A DNA stretch of 27,887 nucleotides from an uncultured beta proteobacterium (GTDB lineage: Bacteria; Pseudomonadota; Gammaproteobacteria; Burkholderiales; Burkholderiaceae): contig CAIKGX010000103.1 in the NCBI GenBank assembly GCA_903827075.1, forward strand, positions 1 through 27,887. The letters run 5' to 3'. A program made the position numbers and the translations under genes. Below the pieces are notes generated by a model. The model was not told the origin of the DNA and made no database searches. It saw only the letters and a list, made by a program, of their open reading frames with translations. Below are positions 21,316 to 27,887 of this stretch, in pieces. How positions within the stretch are numbered: position 1 is the stretch's first letter; each line of letters begins with the position of its first letter.

Positions 21316-22829
21316 GCTGGCATAACACCCCAATTGCTTTAATGGCAAAAGCCTTGGCGGCTAAAGAGGTCTCCAGTACAGAGCTGACGAAGTACTTTTT
21401 AGGTCGTATTGAGGCCGGAAAACAGTGGAATGCATTTCTTGATGTGAATACTCACTTAAGCTTAGAGCAAGCAGCTATAGCCGATTCATTGCTTGCATCA
21501 GGCAATGCTGGCAAGCTCACTGGTATCCCGGTAGCCCACAAAGATGTCTTTGTAACGCAGGGCTGGAAGTCGACTGCCGCCTCCAAAATTCTTGAAGGCT
21601 ACCTCAGTCCTTTTGATGCCACAGTGGTTGCTAATTTAGGAATGCCTAGCAAAGACAACCCCAATGGCGCTGGAATGGTATGCCTGGGCAAGACCAATAT
21701 GGACGAATTTGCTATGGGCTCATCGAATGAAAATTCCGCCTATGGACCCGTCTTAAATCCCTGGAACGCTGAATATGTTTCTGGAGGCTCATCAGGCGGC
21801 TCGGCCGCTGCGGTTGCTGCTGGCTTAGCCCCCATTGCTACCGGCACTGATACTGGCGGATCGATTCGTCAGCCCGCTGCTTTTTGTGGTTTAACTGGAA
21901 TTAAGCCCAGTTATGGGCGCGTTTCAAGGTACGGGATGATTGCTTACGCGTCTTCTTTGGATCAGGCTGGTCCCATGGGCAAGACTGCCCAAGATTGCGC
22001 TTTGCTCCTGTCAGCCATGTCCTCCCACGACCCACGTGACTCCACTTCACTGGCTGATTCTGGTGAGGACTATAGCCGCTATCTCAATCAATGCTGGAAT
22101 ACAGAAGGTGTTAATCCTGCAAAACCATTAGAAGGTTTACGGGTTGGCCTGCCTAAAGAGTTCTTTGCTGAAGGTTTGGCAGAAGATGTTGCCAAGTCAG
22201 TTAATGCAGCTGCTAAGGCATTACAAGAGCTTGGCGCCACCTTGGTTGAAGTGAGCCTTCCCAAAACTAAGTTGTCGATTCCGGTGTATTACGTATTGGC
22301 ACCTGCAGAAGCTTCGAGTAATTTAAGTCGTTTTGATGGTGTTCGTTATGGCCATCGTGCAAATGAATACCGTGATTTGGCCGATATGTATCAGAAGTCT
22401 CGCACCGAAGGTTTTGGGGCGGAAGTCAAGCGACGGATTTTGATTGGCACCTATGTTTTGTGTCATGGCTATTACGATGCATATTACTTACAAGCTCAGA
22501 AAATCCGCCGCATTATTGCTGCTGATTTTCAAACGGCATTTGAGCAATGCGATGTAATCTTAGGTCCTGTAGCCCCTGATGTGGCTTGGCGTTTAGGGGA
22601 AAAATCAAAAGATCCAGTGCAGATGTATCTAGAAGATATTTACACGCTCTCAACGAATTTAGCGGGACTCCCAGCAATGAGCGTTCCTTGTGGGTTCAAC
22701 AAAAATAATTTGCCGATTGGTATGCAATTAATTGGCAATTATTTTTCTGAGGCACGCCTACTGCAAGTAGCCCATCAATATCAGCAGGCCAGTGATTGGC
22801 ATTTGCGACAAGCTAGCGGGGTGGCATGA
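21312..22829 (+). CDS. gatA: Asp-tRNA(Asn)/Glu-tRNA(Gln) amidotransferase subunit A
   Basis: GatA releases ammonia from glutamine or asparagine for transfer to the mischarged tRNA. It is an amidase-signature enzyme with the Lys/cis-Ser/Ser triad K77 (PVAHKDVFV), S160 (SGGSSGGSAAA) and S184 (GTDTGGSIRQPAAFCG), spaced as in the family (24 residues between the serines). The 505-residue length is slightly above usual: about eight extra residues (MPSKDNPNGAG, residues 111-121) separate the lysine from the serines. It overlaps gatC and gatB by four bases each. Confidence 0.97.
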   Translation: MSWHNTPIALMAKALAAKEVSSTELTKYFLGRIEAGKQWNAFLDVNTHLSLEQAAIADSLLASGNAGKLTGIPVAHKDVFVTQGWKSTAASKILEGYLSPFDATVVANLGMPSKDNPNGAGMVCLGKTNMDEFAMGSSNENSAYGPVLNPWNAEYVSGGSSGGSAAAVAAGLAPIATGTDTGGSIRQPAAFCGLTGIKPSYGRVSRYGMIAYASSLDQAGPMGKTAQDCALLLSAMSSHDPRDSTSLADSGEDYSRYLNQCWNTEGVNPAKPLEGLRVGLPKEFFAEGLAEDVAKSVNAAAKALQELGATLVEVSLPKTKLSIPVYYVLAPAEASSNLSRFDGVRYGHRANEYRDLADMYQKSRTEGFGAEVKRRILIGTYVLCHGYYDAYYLQAQKIRRIIAADFQTAFEQCDVILGPVAPDVAWRLGEKSKDPVQMYLEDIYTLSTNLAGLPAMSVPCGFNKNNLPIGMQLIGNYFSEARLLQVAHQYQQASDWHLRQASGVA

Positions 22830-24298
22830 TGGAGTGGGAAGTAGTTATTGGCCTAGAGACCCATGCGCAGTTACGAACACAGTCTAAAATTTTTAGCGGT
22901 GCAAGTACCCGTTTTGGCGCAGGCCCAAATACACAAGCATGCCCAGTAGATTTAGCCTTACCAGGTGTTCTGCCGGTTCTCAACCGTCAAGCGGTTGAGC
23001 ATGCGATTCGTTTTGGTTTGGCTGTTGACGCAAAAATTTCTTCGGCAAGTATTTTTGCCCGCAAGAATTATTTCTATCCTGATTTACCTAAGGGTTATCA
23101 GATTAGTCAGATGGAGCTCCCTGTAGTCGTTGGTGGCCACTTAGAGATCTTGGTGGGCGATGAAGTAAAAGTGGTTGAGTTGACTCGCGCCCACATGGAA
23201 GAAGATGCTGGCAAATCCGTTCATGAGGAAGATTTCACCGGGCCTCATGGCGAGGCATCTAGTGGTATTGATTTAAATCGAGCTGGCACTCCTTTATTGG
23301 AGATTGTGACGGAGCCTGTGATGCGGAGCGCCGCCGAAGCGGTTGCTTATGCAAAAGCCCTGCACGGTCTAGTAGTCTGGTTAGGTGTGTGTGATGGCAA
23401 TATGCAAGAGGGATCGTTCCGTTGTGATGCTAACGTTTCAGTCAGACCAAAAGGCCAAGTAGAGTTTGGTACTCGTTGCGAAATTAAGAATCTGAATTCT
23501 TTCCGTTTCTTGGAGGAAGCCATTCAATACGAAGTACGTCGCCAAATTGAGTTGATTGAAGATGGTGGAACTGTAGTGCAGGAAACTCGCTTGTATGACC
23601 CTGATCGTGGCGAGACGCGCAGTATGCGCAGCAAAGAAGATGCCAACGATTACCGCTACTTCCCTGACCCCGACTTATTGCCAGTAGTCATTGATGATGC
23701 ATGGATTGCTACAGTGCGTAGCAATATGCCGGCATTGCCAGCGCAGCTGCGTGAGCAATGGCAGAGTGAATTTGGTCTAAGTGCTTATGATGCGCAATTG
23801 CTTACGCAAGATCGTGACACCGCTAAAGTATTTGAAGACTTGCTAGTGATTGTTGGCAAGCCTTTGGCAAAAGCAGCGGCCAACTTAATTGCCGGCGAAT
23901 TTGCCTCCTCATTAAACCGTGCCAACATGGTTGCGGCCGATGCACCACTAAAAGCAGAGCACCTTGCGCCGCTATTGACACGAGTTGCAGACGGCACTAT
24001 TTCAAACAAGATTGCTAAAGATATCTTTTCGATTCTGTGGGAGGATGCATTAACTGGAAAAAAATCGAGTACGGTTGATCAAATCATCGAGGCAAAAGGC
24101 TTAAAGCAAATTAGTGATAGCAGTGCATTAGAGGCCATCATTGATCAAGTATTGGCGGCCAATGAAAAGTCAGTTGAAGAATTCCGCTCTGGCAAGGAAA
24201 AAGCCTTTAATGCATTGGTGGGCCAAATTATGAAGGCCTCGCAGGGCAAAGCCAATCCAGGCCAGGTAAATGACTTGCTGCGTAAGAAGCTTGCTTAA
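22826..24298 (+). CDS. gatB: Asp-tRNA(Asn)/Glu-tRNA(Gln) amidotransferase subunit B
   Basis: GatB phosphorylates the mischarged tRNA-bound Asp/Glu and transfers ammonia channelled from GatA. The 490-residue protein carries the PET112/GatB signature: IGLETHAQL at the start, FYPDLPKGYQISQ near residue 90, and the ATP/Mg region HMEEDAGKSVHEE. The C-terminal GatB/YqeY tRNA-binding domain ends LVGQIMKASQGKANPGQVND. The start may be the first or second ATG of ATGATG. It is the last of gatCAB. The next gene, DUF484, begins 29 bp later. Confidence 0.97.
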   Translation: MMEWEVVIGLETHAQLRTQSKIFSGASTRFGAGPNTQACPVDLALPGVLPVLNRQAVEHAIRFGLAVDAKISSASIFARKNYFYPDLPKGYQISQMELPVVVGGHLEILVGDEVKVVELTRAHMEEDAGKSVHEEDFTGPHGEASSGIDLNRAGTPLLEIVTEPVMRSAAEAVAYAKALHGLVVWLGVCDGNMQEGSFRCDANVSVRPKGQVEFGTRCEIKNLNSFRFLEEAIQYEVRRQIELIEDGGTVVQETRLYDPDRGETRSMRSKEDANDYRYFPDPDLLPVVIDDAWIATVRSNMPALPAQLREQWQSEFGLSAYDAQLLTQDRDTAKVFEDLLVIVGKPLAKAAANLIAGEFASSLNRANMVAADAPLKAEHLAPLLTRVADGTISNKIAKDIFSILWEDALTGKKSSTVDQIIEAKGLKQISDSSALEAIIDQVLAANEKSVEEFRSGKEKAFNALVGQIMKASQGKANPGQVNDLLRKKLA

Positions 24299-24327
24299 GA
24301 TAGATTCAAATATTCAGAAAGAGAAAC

Positions 24328-25002
24328 ATGAGCGCAATTGATCCAAAACAGGTAGAGCAGGAAGAGCTGGTAGCAGAGTGGTTACGCGCAACCCCAGGCT
24401 TCTTTGAACGTTATGCCAGTCTCTTAAACGATATTCGCCTAAAGCATCCCCATGAAGATCGAGCAATTTCTTTACAAGAGCGTCAAATGACGATGTTGCG
24501 ATCCCAGAATCAAGAGCTCAATCGTCGCTTAAGCGAGATGCTCCACTTTGGCAGTCGGAATGATAAAACTCAGCAAAGCTTGGTGGCTTGGCTCTTGCGT
24601 TTAATGCGCGCCAATACTAAGGCCGATGTACAGGCTGCTGTGACTGCAGGTTTGGCTGAAGTATTCGAGGTTGAGTCAGCACAATTGCTATCGCCTAATT
24701 CTGCTTTTGGTCCTTGGATCGACACCCCTTTATGCGGATCTGCAAAAGAGTTAAGCTCAGCCAGCGTCGACTTATTAGCTACGCAAATTACCATAGATCC
24801 AGAGTGGCAAAGTATGGTTGCCATTGGATTGCCTTTGGGTAAGAGTTTGGGGGTAGTGCAATCGCCCGCTGTACTTTTATTGGCCAGTAAAGACGAAACC
24901 CGTTTTACTGCCGATATGGGCGCATTCTATTTGCGTCAAATTGCTGAACTCACTGCTGCAGCTTTGGATCGCATCCAGGCTTATGAAAATACAGCCGACT
25001 GA
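24328..25002 (+). CDS. DUF484 family protein
   Basis: The 224-residue protein starts with a helical region typical of DUF484 (VAEWLRATPGFFERYASLL, about 15-33; then HPHEDRAISLQERQMTMLRS), followed by a GAF-like domain (about residues 85-220). In E. coli its counterpart YigA lies next to xerC, and the same pairing is seen here: the DUF484 stop overlaps the xerC start by 20 bases. An effect on XerC function or division is plausible but not shown. A good AGAAAGAGAAAC purine-rich stretch precedes the ATG. Confidence 0.9.
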   Translation: MSAIDPKQVEQEELVAEWLRATPGFFERYASLLNDIRLKHPHEDRAISLQERQMTMLRSQNQELNRRLSEMLHFGSRNDKTQQSLVAWLLRLMRANTKADVQAAVTAGLAEVFEVESAQLLSPNSAFGPWIDTPLCGSAKELSSASVDLLATQITIDPEWQSMVAIGLPLGKSLGVVQSPAVLLLASKDETRFTADMGAFYLRQIAELTAAALDRIQAYENTAD

Positions 25003-25984
25003 ACTGCATCCGCTCGTGCAAGAGTATTTGCATGAGTTACATATATTGCGTCAGCTCTCTGTGCATACGCTTAAAGCGTATCGCATGGACTTAAGTGAAT
25101 TACAGGGGTTTGCTGCTGAGGACTCTGTAGAGTTATTAGAAGTAAGTAATGCCCATGTGCGCCGTTGGGCTGGGCGCCTCCACTCCAAAGGGAAGTCCTC
25201 ACGAACCATTGCGCGCGCTCTGTCTGCTTGGCGAGGCTGGTACGACTGGCTAACAGAAAAAGATGCCCGTAGAGCTGCTAAGGAAGATAGGCTTGCAGCC
25301 AACCTAACGGCTAACCCCGTAGATGATGTGAAGGCCCCAAAGCGTTTGAAGTCTTTGCCTAAAGCATTATCGGTAGAGCAAGCCCTTGCCTTGGTAAACC
25401 AGGCCGTTTTAGAGGCGGGCGAGAAAAAGGATTTAGAGGCGATACGTGATGCCGCCATCATTGACTTGCTGTATTCCTCAGGTCTGCGCCTTTCGGAGCT
25501 CTTGGGGATCGATGTGATGCAAAGTAAAGATCGCCAACAAGAGTCTGCCGGCTGGTTAGATTGGGATGCTGCAGAAGTGACTGTTTTAGGAAAAGGGGGC
25601 AAACGCCGCTCGGTTCCGGTGGGGGCTCCTGCCATGAAGTCCCTTCAGGCATGGCGTGAAACCCGCAATGCTTCTGAGCACGCGATTCAATCCATTGCTT
25701 TGTTTATCTCTGCTACGGGGGCGCGCCTGTCACCTAGGACAGTTCAGGCGCGCCTGCGAACCTTGGCAATGCGGGCGGGATTGCCAACGCATGTGCATCC
25801 CCACATGATGCGCCATAGCTTTGCAAGCCATGTGCTGCAGTCCTCTCAGGATTTGCGAGCGGTACAGGAGATGTTGGGCCACGCGAGTATTGCGAGCACC
25901 CAGATCTACACTTCTTTGGATTTCCAGCACTTAGCACAGGCATATGACAAAGCCCATCCGCGAGCAAAGGCTGGTAAAGGCTGA
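24983..25984 (+). CDS. xerC: Tyrosine recombinase XerC
   Basis: XerC, with XerD, resolves chromosome dimers at dif near FtsK. From ATG 24983 it has 333 residues. The N-terminal SAM-like domain (about 8-95) contains LHILRQLSVHTLKAYRMD. The catalytic domain has R169 (SSGLRLSELLGI), K204 (VLGKGGKRRSVPVG), H274 and R277 (HPHMMRHSFASH), H300 (MLGHASIAST) and the nucleophile Y309 (TQIYTSLD). All six are present. XerC rather than XerD is chosen because of the adjoining DUF484 gene. The start lies 20 bases inside the DUF484 gene. The length is somewhat above E. coli XerC (298) because of a loop near residues 95-120. Confidence 0.95.
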   Translation: MKIQPTELHPLVQEYLHELHILRQLSVHTLKAYRMDLSELQGFAAEDSVELLEVSNAHVRRWAGRLHSKGKSSRTIARALSAWRGWYDWLTEKDARRAAKEDRLAANLTANPVDDVKAPKRLKSLPKALSVEQALALVNQAVLEAGEKKDLEAIRDAAIIDLLYSSGLRLSELLGIDVMQSKDRQQESAGWLDWDAAEVTVLGKGGKRRSVPVGAPAMKSLQAWRETRNASEHAIQSIALFISATGARLSPRTVQARLRTLAMRAGLPTHVHPHMMRHSFASHVLQSSQDLRAVQEMLGHASIASTQIYTSLDFQHLAQAYDKAHPRAKAGKG

Positions 25985-26005
25985 AGAACTGGGTAAGATA
26001 TTAGG

Positions 26006-26022
26006 TTTCCCGATGTGGGAAA
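26006..26022. repeat. Short hairpin between xerC and the COG0523 gene
   Basis: TTTCCC (26006-26011) and GGGAAA (26017-26022) pair around the five-base loop GATGT. No T tract follows at once, so this may be a weak terminator or an element of the next gene's leader. Confidence 0.35.
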
Positions 26023-26053
26023 GTATTGCTTCTAGATTTTGATTGGATTATGA

Positions 26054-27118
26054 ATGGCATTAATTCCGGTAACTATTCTCACGGGCTTTTTAGGCAGCGG
26101 CAAAACAACGCTGTTAAAACACATCCTAACTGAGCAGCACGGCAAAAAAATTGCCGTAATTGAAAATGAGTTTGGTGAAGAGAATATCGATAACGATATC
26201 TTGGTTCAGGACAGCGATGAAAATATTGTGCAAATGAGCAATGGCTGTATTTGCTGCACGATACGTGGTGACTTGGTCGAGGCCTTAAACGAGCTGTGGG
26301 AGCAGCGTAGGGATAAGAAAATTCATTTTGAGCGGGTTGTGATTGAAACCACCGGTGTTGCTAACCCAGGCCCTGTGGCTCAAACCTTCTTTATGGATGA
26401 TGATGTTGCCGACCATTATGTGTTGGATGCTGTCGTTACTCTAGTAGATGCAAAGCATGGCCAGCAGCAACTCAGCGAGCATGAAGAGGCACAACGTCAG
26501 GTAGGCTTTGCTGACCAAATATTTATTACGAAGACGGATTTAGTAAGCCCAGCCGAGGTGAATGCGTTGCGCGATCGCTTAATGCATATGAATCCCCGCG
26601 CACCTATTCAGGGTATCTCTAAAGGCATAGTGCCACTAGAGGCTGTTTTAGATCTAAAGGGATTTAATCTCAATGCGAAATTAGACATTGACCCCCATTT
26701 CTTGGAGCAGGAGGACCATGATCACGCCAATTGTGGTCACGATCATAGTCACGACGACCATGATCACGCTACTTGTGGGCATGACCATAGCCATGACCAT
26801 CATGGTCATGCAGGTCATACAGACCGCATTCAATCCTTTGTTTTTCGTAGTGATAAACCCTTTGATCATAAAAAATTGGAAGACTTCCTTGGAGGTATTC
26901 TGGAGGTCTTTGGCGAGAAAATGTTGCGCTACAAAGGGGTGCTTTATGTGAAGGGTAGCAACCGAAAAGTGGTCTTCCAGGGCGTTCATCAGATGATGGG
27001 TAGCGATTTGGCGGGACCTTGGGGTGCCGAGCCCAAGCAAACCCGTATGGTCTTTATTGGCATCGATTTACCTAAGGACACCTTGTTGGCTGGGCTCGAA
27101 GGCTGTTTGGCTGGATGA
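26054..27118 (+). CDS. COG0523 (CobW/ZNG) GTP-binding metallochaperone
   Basis: These G3E P-loop GTPases deliver metal, often zinc, to target proteins. The 354-residue protein has Walker A GFLGSGKTT (11-19), the metal-binding CxCC motif at C65, C67 and C68 (SNGCICCTIRGDL), a Walker B region (VVIETTGVANPG) and the base-recognition motif TKTD (ITKTDLVSP), then a C-terminal CobW_C domain. Between the two domains is a histidine-rich linker (H222-H255) made of two 14-residue repeats of the type DHDHANCGHDHSHD. Such linkers bind zinc or other metals. No cobalamin genes are nearby, so a zinc role is more likely than CobW function. No Zur-like site is visible upstream. Confidence 0.93.
   Translation: MALIPVTILTGFLGSGKTTLLKHILTEQHGKKIAVIENEFGEENIDNDILVQDSDENIVQMSNGCICCTIRGDLVEALNELWEQRRDKKIHFERVVIETTGVANPGPVAQTFFMDDDVADHYVLDAVVTLVDAKHGQQQLSEHEEAQRQVGFADQIFITKTDLVSPAEVNALRDRLMHMNPRAPIQGISKGIVPLEAVLDLKGFNLNAKLDIDPHFLEQEDHDHANCGHDHSHDDHDHATCGHDHSHDHHGHAGHTDRIQSFVFRSDKPFDHKKLEDFLGGILEVFGEKMLRYKGVLYVKGSNRKVVFQGVHQMMGSDLAGPWGAEPKQTRMVFIGIDLPKDTLLAGLEGCLAG
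26714..26797 (+). repeat. 42-bp tandem repeat encoding a His-rich linker
   Basis: Two copies (26714-26755 and 26756-26797) encode 14 residues each, D221-D234 and D235-D248. They differ by one amino acid (Asn226/Thr240) while several codons differ silently (for example CAC/CAT, GAT/GAC), so protein-level selection has kept the repeat. Confidence 0.85.
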
Positions 27119-27190
27119 ATATCAAGTACAATCCGCCGCCACAGTCAATATTGATAAAAGGCTGTAAAACTTTGGCAGAATGAGGCAATA

Positions 27191-27667
27191 ATGCTTCAAA
27201 CCCATGGAAAGAATGAAATGACGGTAAAAACTCCAACGAAATCTACAGCTACCGCAAAAGCGAGTAGCAAGGCTGTAAAGGGCGCACCTTTAACAGAGAT
27301 TGAATTGCTCAAAATGTCCGAGAAGGACTATATGAATGCTTCCCAGCTAGATTTTTTCCGTCAGAAGCTGTTGACCTTAAAGGGCGATATTTTGCAGAAT
27401 GCTTCTCAAACGACGGAGCATCTTCGTGAAAATATTTTGGTTCCCGATCCAGCTGATCGTGCAACGATTGAAGAAGAGCATGCCCTTGAGTTGCGCACCC
27501 GCGATCGTGAACGTAAGTTATTGAAAAAAGTAGAGCAGGCATTGGCTCGTATTGAGTCGGGCGACTATGGTTGGTGCGAAGAGACGGGTGAGCCTATTGG
27601 CTTAAATCGTTTAATTGCCCGCCCAACAGCCAATTTGTCTCTAGAGGCTCAAGAGCGTCAACCTTAG
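27191..27667 (+). CDS. dksA: RNA polymerase-binding transcription factor DksA
   Basis: DksA enters the RNA polymerase secondary channel and, with ppGpp, controls rRNA and amino-acid promoters. The 158-residue protein (150 if ATG 27218 is used) has a low-complexity N-terminal tail and then the coiled coil with the acidic tip VPDPADRATIEEE, whose aspartates D86 and D89 correspond to E. coli D71 and D74. The C-terminal globular region keeps only one of the four usual zinc cysteines: GWCEETGEP has C129 but Thr132 at the second position, and the second pair is replaced by NLSLEA. A TGAGG ribosome binding site fits ATG 27191. The C-terminal helix after AQERQP is missing compared with E. coli (151 residues). 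Confidence 0.95.
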   Translation: MLQTHGKNEMTVKTPTKSTATAKASSKAVKGAPLTEIELLKMSEKDYMNASQLDFFRQKLLTLKGDILQNASQTTEHLRENILVPDPADRATIEEEHALELRTRDRERKLLKKVEQALARIESGDYGWCEETGEPIGLNRLIARPTANLSLEAQERQP

Positions 27668-27887
27668 CTAAACATTCTGCTCTGTTATCGCTTTCAGAAC
27701 TGATTATTGTCAGCAGAGCTCTAAAATGATGCGATAAAAATAATCCAGCATCAAGTTAGTCATCTGATAATTCCAGCGTATGGCAGAGCTCTCCCAGAGT
27801 TGCTCTAACTCGTTGGTCATCATAGTTGGCTTTTTAAAAACTTGTCTATCAATCAGGCTTCAAGCACATCGCCTTACATTGACAAAG

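Noticed and set aside
25051..25635. 194-residue minus-strand frame inside xerC
   Set aside because: It is a serine- and alanine-rich shadow of a gene that has all six recombinase catalytic residues.
24941..25984. Longer xerC from TTG 24941
   Set aside because: The extra 14 residues do not look like XerC and lie deeper inside DUF484; ATG 24983 gives the usual N-terminus.
26681..27040. Methionine-rich minus-strand frame over the COG0523 gene
   Set aside because: Its Met/Val repeats are the reverse reading of the His/Asp repeat codons.
27676..27722. Terminator after dksA
   Set aside because: GCTCTG and CAGAGC could pair, but the loop is about 30 bases and no T tract follows.

Overview
The window reads as a core-chromosome segment of a small-genome betaproteobacterium of the Burkholderiaceae, most likely Polynucleobacter. 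I infer this from protein character recalled from memory (PrfC, GatCAB, MreBCD-MrdA-RodA, a phasin, a single-cysteine DksA), from moderate GC, and from gene order such as DUF484-xerC. No database search was possible. Almost all of the DNA is coding, the intergenic gaps are under 250 bp, and I see no rRNA, tRNA, CRISPR array, prophage or intact insertion sequence.

Left part (1-5464). Several small or accessory genes lie here: a 50-residue lipoprotein, a secreted SRPBCC-fold protein translationally coupled to a double-CDGSH iron-sulfur protein, a phasin with its own promoter and terminator, panD with a cupin gene, and a small basic protein resembling chlamydial histone Hc1. On the minus strand follow a compact operon (MOSC protein, GNAT acetyltransferase, histidine phosphatase), a 64-residue basic protein of unknown function with its own terminator, and (plus strand) a small lipoprotein.

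Centre (5486-15300). On the minus strand are release factor 3 (prfC), which has no ATG, GTG, TTG or CTG start upstream of its P-loop, and an RsuA/RluB-type pseudouridine synthase. dctA is on the plus strand. A further minus-strand run has a Ser/Thr kinase fused to a universal-stress domain, a metallophosphoesterase, an LpxL-type acyltransferase and a beta-carbonic anhydrase. An LpxO-type lipid A hydroxylase is nearby, so two envelope lipid-modification genes flank the carbonic anhydrase. A conserved small membrane protein and the nucleoid protein HU follow.

Right part (15393-27667). The rod-shape and elongasome operon mreB-mreC-mreD-mrdA-rodA runs leftward. Diverging from it are gatC-gatA-gatB, which make the Asp/Glu-tRNA amidotransferase, then DUF484-xerC (chromosome dimer resolution), a COG0523 metal-chaperone GTPase with a histidine-rich repeat, and dksA. 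The last 220 bp hold no gene I can support.

I did not find a clearly new multi-gene system. The best leads are the non-canonical start of prfC, the kinase-USP/phosphoesterase pair, the SRPBCC/CDGSH pair, the Hc1-like protein, and a palindromic terminator that looks like insertion-sequence ends.
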